A stretch of 64,000 bases of DNA from Hyphomicrobiales bacterium. Its GTDB lineage: Bacteria > Pseudomonadota > Alphaproteobacteria > Rhizobiales > Rhizobiaceae. Below, piece by piece: positions 10,095 to 19,987 of this stretch. Position 1 is the first letter of the stretch. The number at the start of each line of letters is the position of its first letter. The position numbers were made by a program, and so were the translations under genes. The notes under the pieces are model-generated. The model was not told the DNA's origin. It worked only from the letters and a program-made list of their open reading frames with translations, and ran no database searches. The stretch is taken from positions 91,702 to 155,701 of the forward strand of contig UCIA01000021.1 of assembly GCA_900472295.1 (NCBI GenBank), in the 5' to 3' direction.

Positions 10095-13061
10095 TCACGA
10101 TCGTTTCGTACGAAGCAAAAGGTCGAAATCCTTTCGGACCTTTTGCGACGTCTCCTTGAGATGTGCTTCCAGCACACCGAAATCCGGCAGGTCAGTCACC
10201 GCCAGAAGCAGATCCGACAATCCCGGCGGAACGTCATCGCGTTCGAAAGCGCCGGTGAGGCAAAGCCGCGTCATCTGGGTCAGCGCCAGATAGAGCTGAT
10301 AGGCTTCGCAAAGTTCCTGCCTGACGTCGGCCTCGGCGAAATCCGGCGCCAGATGCGACAGGATTTCGCCGGTCGCGGTCACCCTGCGGCCGGCTTCAAC
10401 CTGGCCGGTAATGACGGCCACCTGCGCGATGAATTCGAGGTCGATGAGGCCGCCCGGGATCAGCTTGATGTCCCAGAGATCGCGCGGCGCCTTTTCCTTC
10501 TCGATCAGCGCGCGCATCTCGGATGCTTCGGCTCTCACCTTGGCGGCATCGCGCGGCAAGGCCAGGAGGGCTGCCACCTCTGCCTCGACTTCGGCGCAGA
10601 GCGCCGCATCGCCGCCGATAGCGCGCGCCCGGGCCAGCGCCATGTGCTCCCAGGTCCATGCTTCCTGGCGCTGGTACTTCTTGAAGGCGTCGATGTGGGT
10701 GGCCACCGGCCCCTTGTTGCCGGAGGGCCGCAGCCGCAGGTCGAGTTCGTAGAGCACGCCTTCGGCGGTCGGCGCCGAGACGGCCGCGATCAGCCGCTGC
10801 GTCATCCTGGTATAGTAGTGCGATGGCGCCAGCGGCTTGTCGCCGTCGGACTCCTCGGCATCCGCGTCGTGGTCGTAGAGCAGGATGAGGTCGACATCGG
10901 ATCCGGCGGTGAGTTCGCGGCTGCCGAGCTTGCCCATGCCGAGCAGCGAGACCGTACCGCCCGCGATGCGGCCATGGCGCAGCGCAAATTCGGCGGTCAC
11001 TGCCTGCAGTGCGGCGTCGATGGTGAGGTCGGCCAGATCAGAAAAGGCGCGGCCTGCACGGGCCGGATCGATCGAGCCGGCGAGCAGCCGCACACCGATC
11101 AGAAATTTCTGTTCGGAAGCAAAGATGCGCAAGCGGTCGAGCACATCCTCATAAGCCCTGTCGCCTTCGATGAAGGCCGCCAGCCTCGCGGAGAGATAGG
11201 CGCGGTTTGGCAGTTCGCTCAGCAGCGCCGGATCGAGCAGGCCGTCGAAGACATGCGGCCGCCTTGTGATGATCGCCGCCAGCCGCGGCGCGGCGCCCAT
11301 GATCGTCGCCATCAGTTTCAGCAGAGCGGGGTTCGATTGCAGCAGCGAAAACAGCTGGATGCCGGCGGGCAGGCCGGCGAGGAATTCGTCGAAGCGAACA
11401 AGCGCCTCATCGGCGCGACGCGTCTGGCCGAAGGCTTTGAGCAGCGCCGGCGTCAGTTCGGTCAGCCGCTCGCGCGCCTCGGCCGACTGGGTGACGCGGT
11501 AGCGGCCGAAATGCCAGCCACGGATGACGCGGCAGATGTCGCTTGGCCGCTGGAAGCCGAGGCCGTGCAAGGTCTGCAGCGTATCGGGATCGTCGACATC
11601 GCCGGTAAAGACCAGATTGCCGACGCCTGCCGAGAGCTCCGGCGCGGTTTCGAACAGGGCTGCGTAGTGGCGTTCGACCTCATGCAAAGCGGCGCGAAAA
11701 GTTTCGGAAAATTTGGCGGCATCGGCAAAGCCCAGCATATGGGCGATGCGTTCCAGCCCCTCATCGTCGTCGGGCAGGATATGCGTCTGCTCGTCGGCGA
11801 CCATCTGGATGGCGTGCTCGACCCGGCGCAGGAACCAGTATTGCTGGGTGAGCGCATCACGGGCATCGGCGGTGATCCAGTTGCGCGCGGCCAGCGCGCC
11901 CAGCATCGGCACCGTCTCGCGGCCGCGCAGCTCCGGGAACCGGCCGCCGGCAATCAGTTGCTGGGTCTGGACGAAGAACTCGATCTCGCGGATGCCGCCA
12001 CGGCCGAGCTTGACGTTGTGGCCCTTCACCGCGATTTCGCCATGGCCCTTGTGGGCGTGGATCTGGCGCTTGATCGAATGGACGTCGGCGATCGCGGCAT
12101 AGTCCATGTATTTGCGCCAGACATAGGGCTGCAATTCCCGCAGGAACGCGTCGCCGGCAGCGAGATCGCCGGCCACCGGACGCGCCTTGATCATGGCGGC
12201 GCGCTCCCAGTTCTGGCCGCGCGCCTCGTAGTAGCGAAGTGCTGCCTCAACCGGGATCGCCAGCGGCGTCGAGCCGGGATCGGGGCGCAGCCTTAGATCG
12301 GTGCGGAAGACATAGCCGTGCTCGGTGCGGTCCTGCAGGATGCGCACGAGACGGCGGGTCAGGCGCGCAAACAGTTCGGCGGCGTCGAGCGGATCGACGA
12401 TCGCCGGTGCGTCCGGATCGAAGAAGACGACGAGGTCGATATCGGAGGAAAAATTCAGTTCGTGCGCGCCGAGCTTGCCCATGCCGAGCAGGATCCAGCC
12501 CGACTGCTGCGCCGGATTTTCGGGGTCCGACAGTTTGAGCTTGCCCTGGCTGTGGGCGTCGCGCAGCAGGAAGTCGACGGCAGAACGGGTGCAAGCATCA
12601 GCCAGATCGCTGAGGCGGCGCACGGTGAGCGCGGTCTCAGCCTCTCCGGCGAGATCGGAGAGCGCAATGAGCACATGCGCTTCCGCCTTCCATTGCCTGA
12701 GCTCCATCATCAGGCTCGCTTCGGAAACAGTATCGGTGAAAGCTGCCTTGCCGATCGCTTCGCCGATGACTGTCAGCCGGGTCTCGACACCGGCATCTAA
12801 AAGCGCGTCGAGGATTTGCGGCCGGCGACGCACGACATCGCGCAGGAAGGGCGAGAGGTCGAAGACGGCGGCGAGGAAATACTGGGCAGTGCCCTTGCCG
12901 CCCAGGAATTTCGCCAGCCGCGCAAGGCCCTCATCCTCGGCGATGTCGGCAATCTCCGACAGTTCGCGCCGGGCGCGGCTCTCATGCAGCGGCGCAAGCT
13001 TTGCCACCGGCTGCAGCTGCCATTCGATTTCCTTGCGTTTCTGCGCCATGCTCACCGCCAT
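10095..13061 (-). CDS. glnE: bifunctional glutamine synthetase adenylyltransferase/adenylyl-removing enzyme
   Basis: A 988-residue GlnE that adds and removes AMP on glutamine synthetase in response to PII signalling. The two nucleotidyltransferase domains show GMGKLGAHELNFSSDIDLVVFFD in the N-terminal half and GMGKLGSRELTAGSDVDLILLYD in the C-terminal half. Each has the metal-binding Asp-x-Asp, with a helical regulatory region between. The start ATG at 13061 overlaps the stop of the upstream kinase gene (TGATG), with GGGAGGA a few bases before it, so translation of the two is probably coupled. A TTG at 13064 is the alternative. Long antisense frames here are shadows. Confidence 0.96.
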   Translation of the reverse strand: MAVSMAQKRKEIEWQLQPVAKLAPLHESRARRELSEIADIAEDEGLARLAKFLGGKGTAQYFLAAVFDLSPFLRDVVRRRPQILDALLDAGVETRLTVIGEAIGKAAFTDTVSEASLMMELRQWKAEAHVLIALSDLAGEAETALTVRRLSDLADACTRSAVDFLLRDAHSQGKLKLSDPENPAQQSGWILLGMGKLGAHELNFSSDIDLVVFFDPDAPAIVDPLDAAELFARLTRRLVRILQDRTEHGYVFRTDLRLRPDPGSTPLAIPVEAALRYYEARGQNWERAAMIKARPVAGDLAAGDAFLRELQPYVWRKYMDYAAIADVHSIKRQIHAHKGHGEIAVKGHNVKLGRGGIREIEFFVQTQQLIAGGRFPELRGRETVPMLGALAARNWITADARDALTQQYWFLRRVEHAIQMVADEQTHILPDDDEGLERIAHMLGFADAAKFSETFRAALHEVERHYAALFETAPELSAGVGNLVFTGDVDDPDTLQTLHGLGFQRPSDICRVIRGWHFGRYRVTQSAEARERLTELTPALLKAFGQTRRADEALVRFDEFLAGLPAGIQLFSLLQSNPALLKLMATIMGAAPRLAAIITRRPHVFDGLLDPALLSELPNRAYLSARLAAFIEGDRAYEDVLDRLRIFASEQKFLIGVRLLAGSIDPARAGRAFSDLADLTIDAALQAVTAEFALRHGRIAGGTVSLLGMGKLGSRELTAGSDVDLILLYDHDADAEESDGDKPLAPSHYYTRMTQRLIAAVSAPTAEGVLYELDLRLRPSGNKGPVATHIDAFKKYQRQEAWTWEHMALARARAIGGDAALCAEVEAEVAALLALPRDAAKVRAEASEMRALIEKEKAPRDLWDIKLIPGGLIDLEFIAQVAVITGQVEAGRRVTATGEILSHLAPDFAEADVRQELCEAYQLYLALTQMTRLCLTGAFERDDVPPGLSDLLLAVTDLPDFGVLEAHLKETSQKVRKDFDLLLRTKRS

Positions 13062-14536
13062 CAATGGTCCTCCCGTGCCGGGAAACTCATGATAACGGAC
13101 AATCCGGGATTGGCAGGCAGAAGTTCGAGCCTGCCATTGTGGAAAGTCATGATCGCCTTGGCGAGGCTCAAGCCAAGGCCCGAACCAGGCTGCGAGCGGC
13201 TCTTTTCCAGCCGCACGAAGCGCTCGGTCGCCCTGGCGCGGTCGGCGTCATCGGGGATGCCATGGCCGTTGTCGGCAACGGACAGCCGGATGTCATGACC
13301 AACGCGCTGCAGGGCCACGCGCACAGAAGGCTTCTCAGTTGCGTCGGTTGAATATTTGATGGCGTTGTCGACGATGTTCGACAGCGCCTGGCCGATCAGC
13401 TCACGGTTGCCATTGACGGAGAAATCCCCGTCCACGGCGGTTTCGAGCGCCACGCCCGCCTCCTCCGCCACCGGCTCATAGAGCTCGACAACGTCGCGCA
13501 CGGCGGCGGTGAGGTCGACCCGGCTGGTGCTTTCCGAGGAATAGCCTGCCTCCAGCCTGGAGATCATCAGGATGGCGTTGAAGGTTTTTATCAGCTGGTC
13601 GGACTCGGTGATCGTGCCTTCCAGCGCCTGCCGGTAGTCGGCCGGCTTGTGCTTGCCCGAAAGCGTGGCTTCGGCTCGGTTGCGCAGCCTGGTCAGCGGC
13701 GTCTTGAGATCATGGGCGATGTTGTCGGAGACCTGTTTCAGACCCTCGTTCAGCGTCGCGATCCTGGCCAGCATGGTGTTGAGGTTTTCCGACAGGCGGT
13801 CGAATTCGTCGCCCGCGCCGGTCACCGGCAGGCGACCGGTGAGGTCGCCGCCCATGATGCGGCGGCTCGCTTCCGAGACGCTGTCGATGCGCTTCAGCGC
13901 GGCGCGGCCGACGAAGAACCAGATCAGCAATCCGCCCAGCCCCATCATGCCCAGCGCCAGCATCAAGGCGCGGCGGATGACGGCGCGGAAACGCTCGGGT
14001 TCGCCGAGATCGCGGCCGACGAGCATGATCATCTGGTTGGGCAGCCTCAGCACCAGCGCGATCGCGTTGTGGCCCTTCTCGCCTTCCGGCTGCACTTCGC
14101 TCTGACCGGGTTGCGTCTCGCTTTGATCGGCGGTCGAGTTGCGCTGCCGCTCGAGCTCGCCTTCGCCGAAGCGCCGATAGGAGAACGGCTCGGTCGTCCA
14201 GCCGTCGGTCTCGAGCACGCCCGGCGCCAGGCTCTGCACGTTGCCGGTGAGGATCTGGCCGTTGACGTCGGCAATCAGATAGAGGTTGGCCCCGGGCTGG
14301 CGCGAGCGCTGCTCGACCACGCGCACCAGCCGCGGCAGGCCGCCGCTCTGATAGGCGCGGGCGAGGCCGAGCACCTCGTCATTGATCGTTTGCTGGGTCT
14401 GGCCGGTCAGCATGCGCGCCGACAGCGACGTCATGTAAAAGACCAGCAGCACGGCGCACAGCGCGAAAAGCAGGAAATAAAGCGCCGAAAGCCGCGCCGC
14501 CGTCGTCCTCATGATGGCCGGCAAGGAGAGCGCCAT
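13061..14536 (-). CDS. HAMP-domain sensor histidine kinase
   Basis: A 491-residue kinase with two membrane spans (about 16-38 and 187-209) enclosing a periplasmic domain of about 150 residues with a Gln/Ser/Glu-rich stretch near 133-152. A HAMP domain follows (about 210-262). The HisKA domain has His275 in DNIAHDLKTPLTRLRNRAE, and the ATPase domain has NIVDNAIKYS, DNGHGIP and GSGLGLSLAKAI. It lies 69 bp downstream of an OmpR-type regulator gene and overlaps glnE, so the three may be one operon. The signal sensed is unknown; a CusS-like or QseC-like sensor is the nearest general type. Confidence 0.9.
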   Translation of the reverse strand: MALSLPAIMRTTAARLSALYFLLFALCAVLLVFYMTSLSARMLTGQTQQTINDEVLGLARAYQSGGLPRLVRVVEQRSRQPGANLYLIADVNGQILTGNVQSLAPGVLETDGWTTEPFSYRRFGEGELERQRNSTADQSETQPGQSEVQPEGEKGHNAIALVLRLPNQMIMLVGRDLGEPERFRAVIRRALMLALGMMGLGGLLIWFFVGRAALKRIDSVSEASRRIMGGDLTGRLPVTGAGDEFDRLSENLNTMLARIATLNEGLKQVSDNIAHDLKTPLTRLRNRAEATLSGKHKPADYRQALEGTITESDQLIKTFNAILMISRLEAGYSSESTSRVDLTAAVRDVVELYEPVAEEAGVALETAVDGDFSVNGNRELIGQALSNIVDNAIKYSTDATEKPSVRVALQRVGHDIRLSVADNGHGIPDDADRARATERFVRLEKSRSQPGSGLGLSLAKAIMTFHNGRLELLPANPGLSVIMSFPAREDH

Positions 14537-14557
14537 CGGGTTCTAGACCCTTTGTTG

Positions 14558-14606
14558 GAGCATGATCTTCTCCAAAAACCGGTACCCACTTTTTGGGATC
14601 ATGCTC
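14558..14606. repeat. short interspersed palindrome, AAAACCG-core type
   Basis: Ends GAGCATGATC and GATCATGCTC enclose the core AAAAACCGGTACCCACTTTTT. It sits between the response regulator and kinase genes, and its last base begins the regulator's TAG stop codon (minus strand). An RNA copy would form a strong hairpin inside the presumed operon. Confidence 0.75.
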
Positions 14607-15280
14607 TAGCCGCTCTTCAGCATATAGCCGGCGCCGCGCACAGTGTGCAGGATCGGCTTGTCGAAACCCTTCTCGATCTTGCCGCGCAGCCGCGAGACAT
14701 GCACGTCGATGACGTTGGTCTGCGGATCGAAATGATAGTCCCAGACATTTTCGAGCAGCATGGTGCGGGTCACCACCTGGCCGGCATGGCGCATCAAATA
14801 TTCAAGCAGGCGGAATTCGCGTGGCTGCAGCGTGATCTCGCGCGCCGCGCGCTTCACCGAATGCGAGAGCCGGTCGAGCTCGAGATCGCCGACGCGGTAG
14901 ACGGTTTCGGATTCCCGCGCGCTGGCGCGGCGGTTCAGCACCTCGACGCGGGCGAGCAATTCGGAAAAGGCGTAGGGTTTCGTCAGATAATCGTCACCGC
15001 CGGCGCGCAGGCCGGTGACGCGGTCGTCGACCTCGCCCAGCGCCGACAGGATCAGCACCGGCGTGGTGTTGCCGCGCGAGCGCAGGCCAGCGATGACGGA
15101 AAGTCCGTCGCGGCGCGGCATCATGCGGTCGACGACCATGACGTCGTAGTCGCCGGCATCAGCCAGCGCAAAGCCGGTTTCGCCGTCGCCAGCGACATGG
15201 GCGGTGTGCCCGGCCTCGGCAAAGGCCTTCTGCATATAGTCGGCCGCCTCGCGATCGTCTTCTATGACGAGAATCTTCAT
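14606..15280 (-). CDS. OmpR/PhoB-family response regulator
   Basis: A 224-residue two-component regulator with an N-terminal receiver domain (acidic pair D8-D9, phosphorylation site Asp51 in VVDRMMPRRDG, Lys in YLTKPYAF) and a C-terminal winged-helix DNA-binding domain (LQPREFRLLEYLMRH...VSRLRGKIEKGF...TVRGAGYML). It is the likely partner of the kinase encoded just downstream. The start at 15280 (MKILVIEDD) fits the family; a frame 15 codons longer is open. The position between degP and a kinase suggests an envelope-related regulon, by inference only. Confidence 0.92.
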   Translation of the reverse strand: MKILVIEDDREAADYMQKAFAEAGHTAHVAGDGETGFALADAGDYDVMVVDRMMPRRDGLSVIAGLRSRGNTTPVLILSALGEVDDRVTGLRAGGDDYLTKPYAFSELLARVEVLNRRASARESETVYRVGDLELDRLSHSVKRAAREITLQPREFRLLEYLMRHAGQVVTRTMLLENVWDYHFDPQTNVIDVHVSRLRGKIEKGFDKPILHTVRGAGYMLKSG

Positions 15281-15347
15281 AGAGCCGTTATACGCGATTT
15301 CGCTGGAAGATTGAGGGGCCGTCATGTTCGCAAAAGCTTTCGTTCAA

Positions 15348-15392
15348 GCATGTCGTTATCCCAAAACCGCCGTGCACTTTTGGGCGACATGC
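15348..15392. repeat. short interspersed palindrome, AAAACCG-core type
   Basis: Ends GCATGTCG and CGACATGC enclose CCAAAACCGCCGTGCACTTTTGG. It lies in the 255-bp gap between degP and the response regulator. The rest of this gap shows no gene. Confidence 0.75.
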
Positions 15393-15535
15393 CTTGCTGT
15401 TAGAGCGGCAGCGGGCGATGGGACCCGCTGCCGCCGGGGGCAGAACACGATGACTGACTAACGCGTTCGGCCCCTTGCTTTCCCGTGCGGCGGCTCGGGG
15501 GTGTTGAAACCGCCGCACTGGAAAAGTGTTCGATG

Positions 15536-17077
15536 TCAGCCCTTGGCGACCGGCAGCGCGACGAAGCGGTTCGAATCGTCGCGGGTTATCTGCATCAGCA
15601 CCGCCTTGCGGCCAGACTTGACCGCATCGGCCATCGCCTTGGCGACGTCCTCGGTGCCGTTCACCTCCGTCGAATTGACCGAGGTGATGACATCGCCGGG
15701 CTGGATGCCGCGGTCGGCGGCATCGCTGTCCGGGTCGACATCGGTCACCACGAGGCCCTTGCCGTTTTCCGACTTGGTGACGGTGAGGCCGAGATCGGCC
15801 AGCGCGGCGGGCTTTGCCGGTGCCGCGGGCTGCTGCGAGTCAGCCGAAGCCTGCTTGTCGGTGGACGGCAGCGTGCCGAGGTCGACCTTGACCGTCTGGC
15901 TCTTGCCGTCGCGCCACACGGTGACGTCGACCGACTTGCCCGGCGAGTAGGCGCCGATCAGGCGGGCCAGTTCCTTGGGTGACGCAACGTCCTTGCCTTC
16001 GACCTGGGTGATCACGTCACCGGCAGTGATGCCGGCCTTCTTGCCGGGACCGCCATCCTGGGCGCTGGAAACCAGGGCACCATTCTGCGACTTCAAGCCC
16101 AGCGATTCGGCGATATCGGTGGTGACAGGCTGGATTTCGACACCGAGCCAGCCACGCTGCACCGAGCCGCTCTTCATCAGATCCTCCACCACGTGCTTGG
16201 CGGTCGAGGCCGGGATGTCGAAGGCGATACCGACGCTGCCGCCCGAGGGCGAGAAGATCGCGGTGTTGATGCCGACGACCTGGCCGTTGAGATTGAAGGT
16301 CGGGCCGCCCGAATTGCCGCGATTGACCGAAGCGTCGATCTGGATGAAGTCGTCATAGGGGCCGGCGCCGATGTCACGGCCACGGGCCGAGACGATGCCT
16401 GCGGTGACGGTGCCGCCGAGGCCGAACGGATTGCCGACGGCCACAACCCAGTCACCGACGCGAACCTTGGAATCGTCGGCGAAGTCGACATAGGTGAACT
16501 TGCCGACGCCATCGACCTTGAGCACCGCGAGATCGGTGCGCGGATCGGTGCCGATCAGCTTTGCGTCCAGTTCCTTGCCGTCATTCATCACCACGGTGAA
16601 GGCCGAGCCTTCCTCGACGACATGGTTGTTGGTGACGAGGTAGCCGTCATCGGAGATGAAGAAGCCCGAACCCTGCGCCACCGGGCGGGGCTGGTCGTTG
16701 TTGTGGTCGCGACGGTTGAAGCGGCGATTGCCACCCTCGCCGTTCTGATCACCGAAGCCGCGGAATTGCTTGAAGAACTGGCGCATCTGCGGATTGTCGG
16801 GCAGGTTGTTGAAGCCGTCCGCATCGTCCGAGCCGTCATCGGCGGCCGGCTCGATCTTGGCCTTGACCTTGACGCTGACCACGGCCGGCAAAACGCGCTC
16901 GACGACATCGGCAAAGCCCGGCACCTGCGGCGCCTCGACCCGCACGGCGTCGGCCAGGACAGGGGCCGTGCCGGTGGCAACAGCAGCAAAACCAATAGCT
17001 CCGACAAGCGCGAGCGAAGCGCCGGTGGCCAACAGGCGCTTGCGGGTACGTGAATATGAATTGGGGGCAATAGGCAT
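15536..17077 (-). CDS. degP: periplasmic Do-family serine protease/chaperone
   Basis: A 513-residue DegP/HtrA-type protease. A signal sequence (about residues 12-43, ending VLADA) leads to a trypsin-like domain with the triad His152 (TNNHVV), Asp182 (TDLAVL) and Ser256 (RGNSGGP). Two PDZ domains follow, with a Gln/Ala/Pro-rich linker near 410. A glycine, asparagine and arginine-rich insertion near 108-128 is characteristic of rhizobial DegP. It degrades or refolds damaged envelope proteins. GAGGA lies upstream of the ATG. It is downstream of the cytochrome c maturation genes, the order I recall for degP1 of Sinorhizobium. Confidence 0.95.
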   Translation of the reverse strand: MPIAPNSYSRTRKRLLATGASLALVGAIGFAAVATGTAPVLADAVRVEAPQVPGFADVVERVLPAVVSVKVKAKIEPAADDGSDDADGFNNLPDNPQMRQFFKQFRGFGDQNGEGGNRRFNRRDHNNDQPRPVAQGSGFFISDDGYLVTNNHVVEEGSAFTVVMNDGKELDAKLIGTDPRTDLAVLKVDGVGKFTYVDFADDSKVRVGDWVVAVGNPFGLGGTVTAGIVSARGRDIGAGPYDDFIQIDASVNRGNSGGPTFNLNGQVVGINTAIFSPSGGSVGIAFDIPASTAKHVVEDLMKSGSVQRGWLGVEIQPVTTDIAESLGLKSQNGALVSSAQDGGPGKKAGITAGDVITQVEGKDVASPKELARLIGAYSPGKSVDVTVWRDGKSQTVKVDLGTLPSTDKQASADSQQPAAPAKPAALADLGLTVTKSENGKGLVVTDVDPDSDAADRGIQPGDVITSVNSTEVNGTEDVAKAMADAVKSGRKAVLMQITRDDSNRFVALPVAKG

Positions 17078-17198
17078 GGATTTCGTATCCTCTTTTCACT
17101 GGATGCGGCTCAGGCAGAGCAGCCTCGGAGAAGAGGAATAGAGAGGCGCACATTACGGCGCCATTTCCGAAGCATGAAAGTTTTGTAATGTTGGAAGT

Positions 17199-17414
17199 AT
17201 GACGGAACGCACGAATCGACGCGGTAAATCCTTCCTGACGAGCAAGAGGGTTTCAGCCGATCTAGATCGCGAGGTCGATATCATCGAAGGCATCAAACGC
17301 GGTTTGGCCGACGCGTCGGCTGGCCGTGTCGTCTCCCACGACGATGCCATGGCGGAAATTGAAGCCGTGATTCAAGCGGCGGAAGCCAAGCGTCCGAAGG
17401 AATGGCCGAGCTAG
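17199..17414 (+). CDS. antitoxin-like small protein without a toxin gene
   Basis: A 71-residue charged protein. The segment [32 protein letters not shown] resembles the C-terminal half of many small type II antitoxins of the CopG/ParD or Phd-like kind (GIxxGLADxxAGRxxxHDEVMAEI). The usual partner, a RelE/ParE toxin overlapping the 3' end, is absent. The next gene is ccmH on the opposite strand, overlapping by 4 bp at the ends. It may be an orphan antitoxin or an adapted regulator. Family assignment rests on motif resemblance only. Confidence 0.6.
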   Translation: MTERTNRRGKSFLTSKRVSADLDREVDIIEGIKRGLADASAGRVVSHDDAMAEIEAVIQAAEAKRPKEWPS

Positions 17415-17875
17415 TCGCTCAGCATCCTGTCTAGCGCCGCCTGTTCCTCGGCACTCAGGGCCTTGGTTGCCAGCGAGCGGCGCGAGCGCGTGGTCAGCAC
17501 GATGAAAATCCCGCCGACCAGCAACAGAATCACCGGCGTGCCCCACAGCAAGGAGTTGCGTGGGCTGAAGCGCGGCTTCAACAGCACGAACTCGCCATAG
17601 CGAGACACGATATAGTCCATAACCTGCCGGTCGGTATCGCCGGCAACCAGGCGCTGGCGCACCAGGATGCGCAGGTCGCGGGCAAGGTCGGCATCGGATT
17701 CATCGATCGACTGGTTCTGGCAGACCATGCAGCGCAGGCCTTCCGACAGCAGCCGCGCCCTCGCCTCGAGCGCGGGATCGGCGAGAACCTCGTCCGGTTT
17801 CACCGCCTGGGCAGCGCCGGCAAACAGCAACGCCAGCAACAGGACCAGCGAGGCGAGCGAAAATCTGGCGCTCAC
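17411..17875 (-). CDS. ccmH: cytochrome c maturation protein CcmH (CycL)
   Basis: A 154-residue thiol protein that reduces apocytochrome c CxxCH cysteines before heme attachment. It has a signal peptide (about 1-24, ending GAAQA), the redox motif Cys49-Met-Val-Cys52 in [11 protein letters not shown], the family block [35 protein letters not shown], and a C-terminal membrane anchor (about 103-125). I chose the GTG at 17875, which overlaps the ccmF stop (GTGA); a longer frame to 18025 would read antisense-like sequence. It is last in the ccmI-ccmE-ccmF-ccmH run. Confidence 0.95.
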   Translation of the reverse strand: MSARFSLASLVLLLALLFAGAAQAVKPDEVLADPALEARARLLSEGLRCMVCQNQSIDESDADLARDLRILVRQRLVAGDTDRQVMDYIVSRYGEFVLLKPRFSPRNSLLWGTPVILLLVGGIFIVLTTRSRRSLATKALSAEEQAALDRMLSD

Positions 17876-19863
17876 GGCACGCCTGCTGACGGCATGGTAG
17901 CTGCCGGCTTGCGGCGGCGCGAGGGCGCGCCGACACGCAGGCGGCGGTCGAGCAGCGACATTGCAGCACCCGCCATCATCACGAAAGCACCACCCCAGAT
18001 CAGCGTCACCAGCGGCTTCCACCACAGGCGCACCACGACCGAGCCATCCGTGCCTTCGTCGCCCAGCGACAGATAGAGCTGGCTGAAGCCAAGCGTCTCG
18101 ATACCGGATTCAGTCGTCGTCATCTGCCGCACCGGAAAGAAGCGCTTGGCCGAGGTGATTTCAGCTGCAATACCGCCATCGGCGCCGATCAGGGAAAAGC
18201 GGCCGCGATCCTCACTGTAGTTCGGGCCTTGCGCGGGATAGAGCCCTTCGAAGCGCAGCGTATGGCCGGACAATTCGACGCTCTCACCGGCATGCATCGA
18301 CAGGATTTTTTCGGTGCCGAAGCACAGCGTGCCGACGATGCCGAGCACCGTCAGCCCGAGGCCGAGATGCGCCAGTGCAGTGCCGAACACCGAGCGCGGC
18401 AGGCCAGCGAAACGGCGCAGCATGATGGAAGGCGCCACATTGCCAAAGCCGGACTTGACGGCAAGGTCGGTGAGCGCGCCGCAGACCAGCCAAAAGGCGA
18501 GACCAACGCCAAGGGCGGCAAACACCGACGCACCGTCGATGAACAGGCCGGTGACCAGCATGGCCAGAAGAGCGGCGGCGAAGGCCGCCATCAGGCGCTG
18601 GGCGACGGCGAACACGTCACCGCGCTTCCAGGCGAGCAGCGGCCCGAAGGGAACCACAACCAGCAACGGCAGCATCAGCGGGCCAAAGGTGAGGTTGAAG
18701 AACGGCGCGCCGACCGAGATCTTGCCGCCCGAAAGCGCCTCGACCGCCAGCGGATAGAGCGTGCCGACCAGCACGGTGGCGGTGGCTGTGGTCAGGAACA
18801 GATTGTTGAGCACCAGCGCGCCTTCGCGCGAGATCGGATGGAACAGGCCGCCGGCCGTCAGCCGCGGGGCACGCAGCGCAAACAGCGCCAGCGAGCCGCC
18901 GATGAACAGCGTCAATATGCACAGGATGAAGACGCCGCGCGTCGGATCGGTGGCAAACGCATGCACCGAGGTCAGCACGCCGGAGCGCACCAGGAAGGTG
19001 CCGAGCAGCGACAGCGAGAAGGTGAGGATGGCGAGCAGCAGCGTCCAGATTTTTAGCGCCGAACGCTTTTCCATGACGATCGCCGAATGCAGCAGCGCGG
19101 TGCCGGCCAGCCAAGGCATGAAAGAAGCATTCTCGACCGGATCCCAGAACCAGAAGCCGCCCCAGCCAAGTTCGTAATAGGCCCAGTAGGAGCCCATCGC
19201 GATGCCGCCGGTCAAAAACATCCAGGCGACCAGCGTCCACGGCCGCACCCAGCGCGCCCAGGACGCGTCGATGCGGCCTTCGATGAGAGCGGCGACCGAG
19301 AAGGAAAAGCAGATCGAGAAGCCTACATAGCCGAGATAGAGAAACGGCGGATGGATGGCGAGGCCGAGGTCCTGCAGGATCGGGTTGAGGTCGCGGCCTT
19401 CGATCGGCGCCGGATTGAGCCGGGTAAACGGATTGGACGTCGCCAGGATGAACAGGAAGAAGGTGGCGCCGATCGCGCCTTGCACGGCCAACACATTGGC
19501 GCGCAAAGTTGCCGGAAGGTTCGACCCGAAGGCTGCGACCAGCGCGCCGAAGAAGGTCAGGATCAGCACCCAGAGCAGCATCGAGCCTTCGTGATTGCCC
19601 CAGGTTCCGGTGATCTTGTAGATCAGCGGCTGCAGCGAATGCGAGTTCTCCCACACGCTCGCCACCGAGAAATCGGAGCTGGCATAAGCGCCGGCGAGCG
19701 CTGCGAAAGACAGTGCCGTCAGCGCAAAGCCGGTGACCGTGACGGGCCCGCCGACGGCCATCAGCCGCTGGTTGCCCGTGCGGGCGCCGATGAGCGGCAC
19801 CAGCGTCTGCACCAGCGACAGCACAAAGGCGAGGACGAGGGCGAAATGTCCGGTCTCTACCAT
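17872..19863 (-). CDS. ccmF: heme lyase CcmF (CycK)
   Basis: A 663-residue polytopic inner-membrane protein that joins heme to apocytochrome c in the periplasm. The tryptophan-rich WWD segment is at about 232-257 ([21 protein letters not shown]). Conserved histidines expected to ligate heme appear in [22 protein letters not shown] and later loops. Length and pattern match the family. It overlaps ccmH by 4 bp, and a twin palindromic repeat separates it from ccmE. Confidence 0.97.
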   Translation of the reverse strand: MVETGHFALVLAFVLSLVQTLVPLIGARTGNQRLMAVGGPVTVTGFALTALSFAALAGAYASSDFSVASVWENSHSLQPLIYKITGTWGNHEGSMLLWVLILTFFGALVAAFGSNLPATLRANVLAVQGAIGATFFLFILATSNPFTRLNPAPIEGRDLNPILQDLGLAIHPPFLYLGYVGFSICFSFSVAALIEGRIDASWARWVRPWTLVAWMFLTGGIAMGSYWAYYELGWGGFWFWDPVENASFMPWLAGTALLHSAIVMEKRSALKIWTLLLAILTFSLSLLGTFLVRSGVLTSVHAFATDPTRGVFILCILTLFIGGSLALFALRAPRLTAGGLFHPISREGALVLNNLFLTTATATVLVGTLYPLAVEALSGGKISVGAPFFNLTFGPLMLPLLVVVPFGPLLAWKRGDVFAVAQRLMAAFAAALLAMLVTGLFIDGASVFAALGVGLAFWLVCGALTDLAVKSGFGNVAPSIMLRRFAGLPRSVFGTALAHLGLGLTVLGIVGTLCFGTEKILSMHAGESVELSGHTLRFEGLYPAQGPNYSEDRGRFSLIGADGGIAAEITSAKRFFPVRQMTTTESGIETLGFSQLYLSLGDEGTDGSVVVRLWWKPLVTLIWGGAFVMMAGAAMSLLDRRLRVGAPSRRRKPAATMPSAGVP

Positions 19864-19880
19864 TGGTTACCTGTTCTCTC

Positions 19881-19984
19881 GCAGGTTCTGACCGCAAAAC
19901 CGCGTGGCACTGTTGCGGAACCTGCGACCTTTCCTTGCCGCAGGTTCTGACCGCAAAACCGCGTGGCACTTTTGCGGAACCTGC
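19881..19984. repeat. twin 45-bp direct repeat with palindromic ends between ccmE and ccmF
   Basis: Two near-identical 45-bp units, 19881-19925 and 19940-19984, lie in tandem with a 14-bp spacer. Each unit begins GCAGGTTC and ends GAACCTGC, so it can form a hairpin. They differ by one base (ACTGTTGC against ACTTTTGC). They occupy nearly all of the ccmE-ccmF gap, so the operon transcript would carry two successive hairpins. Confidence 0.9.
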
Positions 19985-19987
19985 TCA

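Noticed and set aside
10017..12296. 759-codon plus-strand frame over glnE
   Set aside because: It is antisense to glnE and shows only compositional bias.
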